From JAGHAJ01 sp964559865 [NCBI: uncultured Synergistota bacterium] (GTDB lineage: Bacteria; Synergistota; JAGHAJ01): a stretch of 64,000 nt of DNA. The notes beneath the pieces were generated by a model. The model worked only from the letters and a program-made list of their open reading frames with translations, was not told the DNA's origin and searched no databases. How positions within the stretch are numbered: position 1 is the first letter of the stretch; each line of letters begins with the position of its first letter. Location of the stretch: assembly GCA_964559865.1 (NCBI GenBank), contig CAZLJD010000041.1:17618-81617 (forward strand), given 5' to 3'. Positions 1 through 8,030 of the stretch are shown piece by piece. The translations under genes were made by a program, and so were the position numbers.

Positions 1-1608
1 GAACAGAGAGCAAAAGGGATCGTCGAAAGGATAAACATTCTCAAAAGGGAAAAAGAGCGGCTGGAAAACTACACCACAAAGATAAAGATGCTGCAAGGCA
101 TAAATGTAGAAATGGATGTACTGAAGTCTTTAAGGTTCTCCAAATACTTCTTCGGGAGATTGCCTACTGCCCACCTGCCAAGATTGCTAAGAGGGCTTGG
201 AGAAGTAAAAGAAAGCATCTTAGAAATACTGCAGAGAGGAAAGGAAGATACTTTCATATTCGTGATAACCAGCGCTAAAAGGGCAAAAAGGGTAGAAAGG
301 ATTCTAAAAGCCTCTTTCTGCGAAATAATAGACATACCTCTCAAATTTACCGGTCACCCCGAAGATATGCTCAAGAACATAGAAATCGAGCAAGAACGTA
401 CAGACATAGCTATCAAAAACTTCAGGCTAAAACTACATAGGATAGGATTAGCCAATCACGAGTGGATATACGCCCTATGGAATAAACTGAAGTGGTCAGA
501 ATTCATATTAAGAACTAACACCATGTTCGGTAAAACAAGACACTTTTCTATCCTCTCTTTATGGGTCCCAGAGGAGCATAAAGAGAAGATAGAAAGAGAA
601 ATAGACAAGATAACACAGGGAAGAAACATATGCGAGTGGGTAGATGCAAAGGAGGCACGAAAGAGATACAAAAAGCTTAGGATACCTACCCTACTCAAGA
701 ACCGAGGTATATTCAAGCCATTTGAACTGCTCATCTCCGCATATGGCATACCAAGGTACACTGAAATAGACCCCACTCCTCTGGTGGCAATAACCTTCAC
801 ATTCATGTTTGGTATGATGTTCGGGGATGTGGGTCATGGTGCTGCTCTCACACTACTTGGGTACATCTTGCAAAAGTCATTAAAGAAAAGAGCACACGGA
901 TTCCTCAAGTTGCTAATAATATGTGGCATAAGCTCAATACTATGGGGTGCTTTATACGGAAGCCTCTTTGGATATGAGGATGTGATCCCTGCCATATGGA
1001 CAAGCCCCATGCACGATGTACTCAGATTTCTCGGTATATCTATAGTATGGGGCATCATCATGTTGATAACTGGTTACACACTAAACATCGTAAACAAAGT
1101 AAAAGAAGAGAGAATAAAAGAGCTGTTCAAAGAAGAAAAGGGCGTCCCAGGAATAACATTTTATCTATCCATCATCTTAACAATGATATGCTGGGTAGAG
1201 AAGTGGAATTATTATATACCGATGGCTATAGCCTTAGGGATACTGGGCATAATGTTTTTACAGGAACTAAAAGAAGGAGGAGGCGTATTCGAAGTATTTA
1301 TAAAGCTATTCTCGTTCGTGATAGAAAACATAAGCAATACTATATCCTTCATCCGTGTGGGAGCATTTGCCCTTAACCATGTAGCACTATCCATGGTAAT
1401 ATTCACACTCAGCAACATGATTACCCCTACATCTACAGGATTAGTAATAAGGATAATGATAATCATATTTGGTAACCTTCTCATCATCCTATTTGAAGGA
1501 TTCATCGTAGGTATTCAGGTAACAAGGCTTGAATTCTATGAGTTTTTCAGCAAGTTCTACCAAGGAGATGGTAGAAGGTTTAAGCCACTATCTTATATAA
1601 AGGAGTGA
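1..1608 (+). CDS. ntpI: V-type ATP synthase subunit I (a subunit), 5'-truncated by window edge
   Basis: Membrane stator subunit of the rotary V/A-type ATPase, which forms the ion half-channels facing the K ring. The reading frame is open to base 1, so the ATG at 88 is internal and the true start lies outside the window; 535 codons are present, against roughly 600-650 in the family. The first 230 or so residues are soluble and rich in charged helix (the cytoplasmic arm). A hydrophobic region follows, starting near FMFGMMFGDVGHG, with about seven membrane segments. The late helix with NTISFIRVGAFALNH carries the conserved Arg expected opposite the K-subunit glutamate. The stop codon is 6 bases before the K gene, whose Shine-Dalgarno AGGAG lies inside the end of this gene. 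Confidence 0.95.
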   Translation, partial: EQRAKGIVERINILKREKERLENYTTKIKMLQGINVEMDVLKSLRFSKYFFGRLPTAHLPRLLRGLGEVKESILEILQRGKEDTFIFVITSAKRAKRVERILKASFCEIIDIPLKFTGHPEDMLKNIEIEQERTDIAIKNFRLKLHRIGLANHEWIYALWNKLKWSEFILRTNTMFGKTRHFSILSLWVPEEHKEKIEREIDKITQGRNICEWVDAKEARKRYKKLRIPTLLKNRGIFKPFELLISAYGIPRYTEIDPTPLVAITFTFMFGMMFGDVGHGAALTLLGYILQKSLKKRAHGFLKLLIICGISSILWGALYGSLFGYEDVIPAIWTSPMHDVLRFLGISIVWGIIMLITGYTLNIVNKVKEERIKELFKEEKGVPGITFYLSIILTMICWVEKWNYYIPMAIALGILGIMFLQELKEGGGVFEVFIKLFSFVIENISNTISFIRVGAFALNHVALSMVIFTLSNMITPTSTGLVIRIMIIIFGNLLIILFEGFIVGIQVTRLEFYEFFSKFYQGDGRRFKPLSYIKE

Positions 1609-1614
1609 TGGATC

Positions 1615-2046
1615 GTGAACACGCTTATAGCGGTAATGGGAGGTATAGTGGGTATTACAATTGGCTATGGTTTATACTTAATGAAAAGGAAAAAAGGAGT
1701 AACAAAGCTACCACTATCCTTGATAAGCGTAGGAACATTCATAGGAATATTTACCCTTATATCTTTAAACCTTGGTCATGAAGCCTTGGCGTCAGCGAGT
1801 ACCAACACGGTATCTGCTCTTGCATCTCAAGGAGAAAAAGGCCTCGGTTACATAGGTGCCGCGCTTGCAGTAGGTTTAAGTGCTTTAGGAGCGGGCATAG
1901 GTGTTGCCTCAACAGGTGCAGCAACAATAGGTGCGATGTCCGAGAAGCCAGAGATGATGGGAAAGTCACTGGTATTCGTGGGACTTGCTGAAGGTATCGC
2001 AATATACGGTGTGGTAATAGCCATAATGATCCTCAGCAAGATATAG
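1615..2046 (+). CDS. ntpK: V-type ATP synthase subunit K (proteolipid c ring)
   Basis: Ring-forming ion-carrying proteolipid of the V-ATPase. The GTG start at 1615 follows AGGAG at 1601-1605. The 143 residues make four hydrophobic helices, roughly 3-22, 33-53, 75-100 and 117-141. Only the last hairpin carries an ion-binding carboxylate, Glu126 in GLAEGIAIYG, while helix 1-2 has no acidic counterpart. This is the usual state of a duplicated proteolipid in which one copy has lost its carboxylate, as in Enterococcus NtpK. The glutamines typical of sodium-binding rings are not obvious around GAGIGVASTG, so proton coupling is possible, but the sequence alone cannot settle this. It lies directly between subunits I and F. 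Confidence 0.94.
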   Translation: MNTLIAVMGGIVGITIGYGLYLMKRKKGVTKLPLSLISVGTFIGIFTLISLNLGHEALASASTNTVSALASQGEKGLGYIGAALAVGLSALGAGIGVASTGAATIGAMSEKPEMMGKSLVFVGLAEGIAIYGVVIAIMILSKI

Positions 2047-2048
2047 TC

Positions 2049-2363
2049 ATGGAAAAGAGAATATTTGTATTAGGCAGCAAGGATACGGTGGTAGGCTTTA
2101 GGCTTGTGGGTGTAGAAGGCTTTGTAGTAAGAAACGAAAAGGAGGCAGAAGACGCACTAAGAGCCCTTGTAGAAAGTGAAAATACAGGGCTCCTAATCAT
2201 AGATAAATCTACAGCCAACATGGTCAGGGAATTGGTAAACAACATAAAGATAGCCTCCAAGCTACCCATAATTGTAGAAGTAGCAGATCCAAAAGAAGGC
2301 AGCAAAACGGAAAAAGACGCAATAACAAAATTCATAAAAGAGGCCATCGGTATAAGTGTATAA
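2049..2363 (+). CDS. atpF: V-type ATP synthase subunit F
   Basis: Small central-stalk subunit (NtpG in Enterococcus naming) that binds subunit D and modulates rotation. The 104-residue length is typical. The N-terminus MEKRIFVLGSKDTVVGFRL has the family pattern: a beta strand, then a D-x-V-x-GF-R-L motif, then the GxxG turn (LVGVEGF). It starts 2 bases after the K stop, with no strong Shine-Dalgarno, so translation is probably coupled. The gene lies before E and A, whereas many operons place F immediately before A and after C; no C gene is seen here. Confidence 0.9.
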   Translation: MEKRIFVLGSKDTVVGFRLVGVEGFVVRNEKEAEDALRALVESENTGLLIIDKSTANMVRELVNNIKIASKLPIIVEVADPKEGSKTEKDAITKFIKEAIGISV

Positions 2364-2375
2364 GAGGGGATAAAA

Positions 2376-2975
2376 ATGTCTGAAAGAGATGCTTTAGAAG
2401 CATTGAGAAACGACATTCTACAAGAGGCTGTTTTGCAGAAAGAAAGGATTATAGAAAAGTTCAATGAAGAAAAGGAAAGAGAATGGAAGGAATTCAAGCA
2501 AAAGGTAGATGCAAAGGTGAAATCTATAGAGGAAGACGCAAGGAGAAAGGCATCTCAAATAGAAAAGAAGATCATATCTCTGGCAGAGCTGGAGGCAAAC
2601 AAGCAACTATACACAGCAAAAGAGGAAATCATCAAACATATATTTCAAAAGGCAAAAGAAGAAATACTACAAATAAAGAGGAGAAAGAGCATCTATACCA
2701 TAATACTCGAAAAACTCATATCAGAAGTAATAAGGACAATGGATACCCAAAAGATAAAGCTAAGGATTAATCCAGAGGATGTAGAGCTGGTAAAGGAAAA
2801 AGTGTTACCACTATTTAAGGGAAAGGATATAGAAATTGTAGAAGACGAGAACATATCCATAGGTGTTATAGGTGAATCTGAACATATGATATTCGATAAT
2901 ACTCTCGAAGGTGTATGGATGAGAAAGGAAGAAAGGCTTAGAACTGTCATAACAGAAGAACTTTTCGAGAAATAA
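2376..2975 (+). CDS. atpE: V-type ATP synthase subunit E
   Basis: Peripheral stalk subunit that links the catalytic head to subunit I. The 199 residues match the family length. The N-terminal half, about residues 10-85, is a long charged helix rich in E, K and R without prolines. The C-terminal half is a mixed alpha/beta domain with IGVIGESEHMIFDNTLEG, which matches the conserved GG/GV-x-x-x-D-N-T-L end region of E subunits. The ATG at 2376 is preceded by GAGGGG at good spacing. The partner peripheral-stalk subunit (G/H) is not in the visible part of the operon and may lie upstream. Confidence 0.9.
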   Translation: MSERDALEALRNDILQEAVLQKERIIEKFNEEKEREWKEFKQKVDAKVKSIEEDARRKASQIEKKIISLAELEANKQLYTAKEEIIKHIFQKAKEEILQIKRRKSIYTIILEKLISEVIRTMDTQKIKLRINPEDVELVKEKVLPLFKGKDIEIVEDENISIGVIGESEHMIFDNTLEGVWMRKEERLRTVITEELFEK

Positions 2976-2996
2976 CCCAAAGGAGTGCATGGGGAC

Positions 2997-4796
2997 ATGA
3001 GTGAGATCATAGGCAGTATAGGGAGGATAAATGGACCAGTTGTAAAAGCAAAGGATGTAAAAGAGGCAATGATGTCAGAAATGGTGGAAGTGGGGGAATC
3101 CAAACTCATAGGAGAAATAATCCGTTTAGAAGATGATATAGCTACCATACAGGTGTACGAAGAAACCGAAGGCTTGAAAGTTGGCGAACCCGTGTACGGA
3201 ACAGGACAACTACTTTCTGTCGAGCTTGGTCCTGGTTTGTTAACAAACATATTTGATGGCATCCAACGACCACTAACAGCAATAAAGAGTGCAACTGGAG
3301 ACTTTATAGGGAAAGGGGTATCCATACCACCCTTAGACAGAAAAAAGAGATGGCCAACAAAGATGTTAGCAAAAAAGGGTGATACAGTTTCGGAAGGAAA
3401 CATCATTGCAACGATCAAAGAAACAGAGCTCATAGAACACCGCGTACTTGTACCTACAGGCATCAAAGGAGAAGTAATTTCTGCTGTGCCAGACGGAGAC
3501 TACAATATAGAAACTACCATATTAACGGTAAAAACAGAAGACAGAGGAGAAGTGGAACTTAAACTCTACCATAGATGGCCGGTCAGACACCCAAGGGCTT
3601 ACAAAGAGAAATTACTACCTGATACTCCCCTACTCACTGGCCAAAGAGTAATAGACACATTTTTCCCTATAGCCAAGGGAGGTACTGCCGCTATCCCTGG
3701 CGGATTCGGCACAGGTAAAACAGTTACGCAGCACCAACTAGCAAAGTGGTCTGATGCACAAATCATAGTATACATAGGTTGCGGTGAACGGGGAAACGAA
3801 ATGACAGAGGTCCTTGAAGAATTCCCCAAACTGATAGATCCCCACAGCAATAGACCCTTAATGGAGAGAACTATCCTGATAGCAAACACATCTAACATGC
3901 CAGTAGCAGCAAGAGAGGCATCGATATACACAGGTATAACCATAGCAGAATATTACCGTGATATGGGCTACGATGTTGCCATAATGGCAGATTCCACATC
4001 TCGATGGGCTGAGGCATTGAGGGAGATTGCAGGAAGATTGGAAGAAATGCCAGCAGAAGAAGGTTTTCCTGCTTACCTCCCTACAAAGCTTGCAGAATTC
4101 TACGAAAGGGCTGGAAAGGTGTTAACACTCAGCGGAAAGGTAGGTTCAATAACTATAATTGGTGCTGTATCGCCTCCTGGTGGTGATTTCTCAGAGCCAG
4201 TTACCCAGTATACAAAGAGATTCACAAGATGTTTCTGGGGGTTAGACAAAAACCTTGCAAGTGCAAGGCACTTTCCTTCAATAAACTGGCTCGAAAGCTA
4301 TAGTGAATACATAAACGACCTGCAAAAATGGTGGGAGGAAAATGTAGATAAATCCTATAGAGAAATAAGGAATGAGGCAATGGAGCTACTACAAGAAGAA
4401 AGCAAGCTTCAGAGGATAGTCCAGCTCATAGGGGCAGGTGTTCTACCAGACAGCCAAAAGCTTATACTTGAAGCTGCTAGAATGATAAAAGACCAGTTCC
4501 TTAGGCAAAACGCATTCAGCGAAATAGACAGCTACTCTACCCCAGAAAAGCAAATACACATCCTAAAACTGATAATGGCATACTACCAGTGGGCAAGAAG
4601 ACTGATAAACAAAAAAATACCAATAAGCAAAATAACCTCACTACCTGTTACCACAAAGATCATGCATGTAACTGCAGAGACCCCGAACGAGCAGATAAAA
4701 GAGAAATGCGAATCATTAATGAAGGAGCTTATTGAATCGTTCAAAGGGTTGGAATCGGAGTTTGAAAGGATCAGTAAAAAGCGCACCCAGGGGTGA
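2997..4796 (+). CDS. atpA: V-type ATP synthase subunit A (catalytic)
   Basis: Catalytic nucleotide-binding subunit of the V1 head. The P-loop GGFGTGKT is at residues 235-242, followed by GCGERGNE with the catalytic Glu264, and [14 protein letters not shown] at about 331-344. The bulge (non-homologous) region, about 110-200, includes [10 protein letters not shown]. Length is 599 residues, normal for bacterial V-type A subunits. The frame is open further upstream to a GTG at 2985, but that codon overlaps the Shine-Dalgarno AAAGGAG, so the ATG at 2997 ([10 protein letters not shown]) is the more likely start. The gene lies between E and B. Confidence 0.96.
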   Translation: MSEIIGSIGRINGPVVKAKDVKEAMMSEMVEVGESKLIGEIIRLEDDIATIQVYEETEGLKVGEPVYGTGQLLSVELGPGLLTNIFDGIQRPLTAIKSATGDFIGKGVSIPPLDRKKRWPTKMLAKKGDTVSEGNIIATIKETELIEHRVLVPTGIKGEVISAVPDGDYNIETTILTVKTEDRGEVELKLYHRWPVRHPRAYKEKLLPDTPLLTGQRVIDTFFPIAKGGTAAIPGGFGTGKTVTQHQLAKWSDAQIIVYIGCGERGNEMTEVLEEFPKLIDPHSNRPLMERTILIANTSNMPVAAREASIYTGITIAEYYRDMGYDVAIMADSTSRWAEALREIAGRLEEMPAEEGFPAYLPTKLAEFYERAGKVLTLSGKVGSITIIGAVSPPGGDFSEPVTQYTKRFTRCFWGLDKNLASARHFPSINWLESYSEYINDLQKWWEENVDKSYREIRNEAMELLQEESKLQRIVQLIGAGVLPDSQKLILEAARMIKDQFLRQNAFSEIDSYSTPEKQIHILKLIMAYYQWARRLINKKIPISKITSLPVTTKIMHVTAETPNEQIKEKCESLMKELIESFKGLESEFERISKKRTQG

Positions 4797-4802
4797 TAAA
4801 AA

Positions 4803-6209
4803 ATGCTTGAGTACAAAGGTATAAAAGAGATAAATGGCCCTCTCATAGTAATAGAAGGTATAAAAGATGTAGGATACGGTGAGATGGTAGATGTAATATC
4901 TCAAGATGGCAGACGTAGATCCGGCAAAGTAATAGACATAAGCGAAAAGTTAGCAGTGGTTCAGGTTTTTGAAGGCACAGATGGACTCATACCAAAAGAT
5001 ACCAAGGTGAGATTCAGAGGAAAGACCTTAAGGATACCTGTATCCGAAGAGATGCGAGGGAGGATATTCAACGGCATAGGGGAACCCATAGACGGTGGAC
5101 CTCCGGTTACACCAGAGGAATACTTAGACATCAATGGTCTTCCACTGAACCCTGTATCAAGAGCATACCCCAGAGACTACATCCAAACAGGAATATCCGC
5201 CATAGATGGCAACATGACTCTAATAAGGGGACAGAAACTACCAATATTTTCTGGAGACGGTTTGCCTCATAATGAAATAGCTGCACAGATTGCAAGACAG
5301 GCAAAGATAAGCGAAGAAGAGAATGCAGAATTTAGTATAGTATTTGCTGCAATGGGTATAAAGCACGATACCGCAACATTCTTTAAGCAGAGCTTCCAAG
5401 AAAGTGGTGCACTTAAGAATGTAATTATGTTCCTAAACCTTGCGGATGACCCAGTAATAGAGAGAATCGTCACACCGAGATGTGCACTGACCGCAGCAGA
5501 GTATCTTGCATTCAAAAAGGACATGCACATACTCGTAATAATGATAGATATGACTAACTACTGTGAGGCATTAAGGGAAATGTCGAGCAGGAGGGGTGAA
5601 GTCCCAGCAAGAAAGGGCTACCCAGGATACATGTACTCAGACCTTGCAACAATATACGAAAGAGCAGGAAGAATCATAGGAAAGAGGGGCTCCATAACTC
5701 AGATACCCATATTAACGATGCCCAATGATGATATAACGAATCCTGTGCCAGACCTAACAGGCTACATAACAGAAGGACAAATAGTTTTAAGCAGAGACCT
5801 GTACAATAAGGGCATATACCCTCCAATAAACATACTCCCATCTCTATCAAGATTGATGAAGGACGGCATAGGAAAGGGCAGAACAAGAGAAGACCATCCA
5901 AATCTATCTGCACAGCTATATGCAGCTTACGCACACAGCCAAGAGGTGAGAAATCTTGCATCAGTGATTGGTGAAGAAGAATTAAACGAAACAGAAAGGC
6001 TATACCTAAAGTTTGGAGAAGAGTTTGAAAGAAAATTCATAAATCAAGGTATGAACGAAGAAAGGACCATGGAAGAAACATTAAATCTGGGGTGGGAAGT
6101 ATTATCAATTCTCCCGAGATCCGAACTTTACCGTTTAACAGAAGCAGAGCTCAACAAATACTACAAAAAGGAACTGGTGAAAGATGAACATATCTCCAAC
6201 CAAGAGTAA
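4803..6209 (+). CDS. atpB: V-type ATP synthase subunit B
   Basis: Non-catalytic nucleotide-binding subunit that alternates with A in the V1 hexamer. The 468 residues are family-typical, starting [15 protein letters not shown]. It has the beta-barrel FEGTDGL motif and the degenerate P-loop region [19 protein letters not shown], in place of a true GKT motif, plus the conserved [19 protein letters not shown] stretch. It starts 6 bases after the A stop behind GGGGTGA. Its end overlaps subunit D by 26 bases. Confidence 0.96.
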   Translation: MLEYKGIKEINGPLIVIEGIKDVGYGEMVDVISQDGRRRSGKVIDISEKLAVVQVFEGTDGLIPKDTKVRFRGKTLRIPVSEEMRGRIFNGIGEPIDGGPPVTPEEYLDINGLPLNPVSRAYPRDYIQTGISAIDGNMTLIRGQKLPIFSGDGLPHNEIAAQIARQAKISEEENAEFSIVFAAMGIKHDTATFFKQSFQESGALKNVIMFLNLADDPVIERIVTPRCALTAAEYLAFKKDMHILVIMIDMTNYCEALREMSSRRGEVPARKGYPGYMYSDLATIYERAGRIIGKRGSITQIPILTMPNDDITNPVPDLTGYITEGQIVLSRDLYNKGIYPPINILPSLSRLMKDGIGKGRTREDHPNLSAQLYAAYAHSQEVRNLASVIGEEELNETERLYLKFGEEFERKFINQGMNEERTMEETLNLGWEVLSILPRSELYRLTEAELNKYYKKELVKDEHISNQE

Positions 6210-6810
6210 TCTCATAAAGACAAAAGATATATTAGAACTTGCAAAAATAGGCTATTCTCTGCTCGATCAAAAGCGAAGTGTTCTGATCTCAGAGATGGCT
6301 CAACTAATTGACAGAGCAAAAGAGATACAAGGAGAAATTGATAAGAGGTTTAATAGAGCATACCAATGCCTCAAGGTAACGAACGTAACAATGGGTATAG
6401 ACAATGTGGAAAGGATCGCCATAGGAACACCTCCAACAGCAACCGTAGAGATCATAGAGAAAAGTACTATGGGTGTCACTATTCCTATAATGTCTCTCAA
6501 GAAAGACGACGAAAAACAATCAAAGCTACCCAACTACAGCATCTATAGAACAACCCAAAGCTTGGACACAGCGATAAGAGAGCTGAAAAACATGCTTGAG
6601 TTTATCGTGGAGCTCGCAGAGGTAGAAACATCTGTGTACAGGCTGGCAAAGGAGATAAAATCTACCCAAAAGAGAGCAAATGCACTTGAGTACATACTCA
6701 TACCTCGCTACGAAGCAACAAAAAAATTCATAGAAGAAAGCCTCGAAGAAAAGAGCAGAGAAGAGTTCTTTAAACTCAAAGTCTTAAAGAAAAAGCACTC
6801 AAAGGTATGA
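6184..6810 (+). CDS. atpD: V-type ATP synthase subunit D (central shaft)
   Basis: Central rotor shaft of V1, equivalent in role to F-type gamma. The 208 residues begin [24 protein letters not shown], close to the family's P-T-(K/R)-x-x-L-x-x-L start, and end in a long charged helix with [11 protein letters not shown]. That motif is a strong D-subunit marker (N-A-L-E-x-x-x-I-P). The gene overlaps the end of B by 26 bases in another frame. It is the last ATPase gene. The promoter of the next operon begins inside its stop codon. Confidence 0.94.
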   Translation: MNISPTKSNLIKTKDILELAKIGYSLLDQKRSVLISEMAQLIDRAKEIQGEIDKRFNRAYQCLKVTNVTMGIDNVERIAIGTPPTATVEIIEKSTMGVTIPIMSLKKDDEKQSKLPNYSIYRTTQSLDTAIRELKNMLEFIVELAEVETSVYRLAKEIKSTQKRANALEYILIPRYEATKKFIEESLEEKSREEFFKLKVLKKKHSKV

Positions 6811-6836
6811 CAACACCCCCATAAATATGCTATAAT
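6807..6836 (+). promoter_or_regulatory. Promoter of the sbcD-sbcC-nurA-herA-comB operon
   Basis: The -35 box ATGACA (6807-6812) and the consensus -10 box TATAAT (6831-6836) are 18 bases apart. The -35 contains the stop codon of atpD. Transcription would begin about 6-8 bases after the -10, which is at or within a base or two of the ATG at 6843. The predicted mRNA therefore has no leader, and no Shine-Dalgarno is present upstream of that ATG. Confidence 0.65.
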
Positions 6837-6842
6837 ATTTGT

Positions 6843-8030
6843 ATGAAGCAACATATAAGAATACTCCACACTGCAGATTGGCATGTGGGACTTGAGTCTT
6901 GGAAGGCAGACATCCCAACTGACAGAACAGAAGAGATAAAAGACGCACTTCAATTCATGCTCCAGTACGCCCAAAACAATAATATTGACCTTATTATCAT
7001 ATCTGGAGACATCACGGAGCACAGAACGTCACCAAGTGCAGTAGAACACCAAATAGTGCTACACTACCTGAACGAATTTTCAGCAGTAGCACCAGTAGTT
7101 GTCGTTACTGGCAACCACGATTGGGTAGGTCTGCCACAGTTAGATATATTTTCGAAGAAAACTAACATCCACCTCATAAATAGATTTTCAAATCCAAACG
7201 GTTCACCAGCATCAAGGACACTTCTCATAAAAGAGCAGAAAGTAAAGGTATTTGGCCTACCTTACTTCGATGTTCGGAATCTTATAAAAAAGTACATAGA
7301 AGAATTGTCCAACACAAGTATGGACATGCTAAAAATACACACATCCAAGATAGAGGAAGCATGCGAACCTGATGCGTGGAACATACTCTCTGCGCACATA
7401 GCAATAGAAGGTATAAAGTATAGAAACTACATAGAAGATTCCTTAGAATTCAGCATAAACCCTAAACTGCTACCCACAGTAGATTACATTGCATTAGGGC
7501 ACATACACTCCCAAATGCGTATATCGGAAGCACCAACCACAACATGGTTTTCTGGTGCCATAATTCAGAACGACTTTGGAGAAGAACAAAATCGTGTGGG
7601 ATTCCTCATAGTAGACTTAGAAGAGGGGAAAAACCCACAGGTTCAACCAGTTGAAACACCCCACAAAAAGCTAAAAAGTATAAATGTTACATTAAACACA
7701 AACATGGAAAATTGCCTTAAAGAAATAGAAGAAAAAGCCAACATACCCGAGGACTACCTGAGGATCACACTAAGGGTTAATCACATTCAAGATCTTCCGC
7801 CACTATGGATGTCAAGGATAAGGAACATAAGCAACAAGATCGTAAAGGTAAATGTAGAAGTGGATAAAAAGGAAGATACCATAAACATATCCGGGATAAA
7901 AGAAAAGGCAAAGAACATAAAAGAGCTATTTGAGGAGTATATTGAAAAGACAGAAAATCTTACTGAGGAGGAGAAAGAAGCCATAATAAACTACTTCACT
8001 ACCATATACGAAGAGGTAAAGGAGACATGA
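6843..8030 (+). CDS. sbcD: Mre11/SbcD-type DNA double-strand break nuclease
   Basis: Mn-dependent 3'-5' exonuclease/endonuclease subunit that works with Rad50/SbcC at DNA ends. All phosphoesterase motifs are visible: ADWHVG (Asp12, His14), SGD (Asp56), GNHDW (Asn91, His92, Asp93), SAHIA (His185) and LGHIHS (His220, His222). Length is 395 residues, with the nuclease core at about 5-260 and a C-terminal Rad50-binding region ending in charged helix. The ATG at 6843 is right for the family but has no Shine-Dalgarno, which suits leaderless initiation from the promoter just upstream. Its stop overlaps the next start as ATGA. The nurA and herA neighbours suggest an archaeal-style Mre11 context. Confidence 0.94.
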   Translation: MKQHIRILHTADWHVGLESWKADIPTDRTEEIKDALQFMLQYAQNNNIDLIIISGDITEHRTSPSAVEHQIVLHYLNEFSAVAPVVVVTGNHDWVGLPQLDIFSKKTNIHLINRFSNPNGSPASRTLLIKEQKVKVFGLPYFDVRNLIKKYIEELSNTSMDMLKIHTSKIEEACEPDAWNILSAHIAIEGIKYRNYIEDSLEFSINPKLLPTVDYIALGHIHSQMRISEAPTTTWFSGAIIQNDFGEEQNRVGFLIVDLEEGKNPQVQPVETPHKKLKSINVTLNTNMENCLKEIEEKANIPEDYLRITLRVNHIQDLPPLWMSRIRNISNKIVKVNVEVDKKEDTINISGIKEKAKNIKELFEEYIEKTENLTEEEKEAIINYFTTIYEEVKET

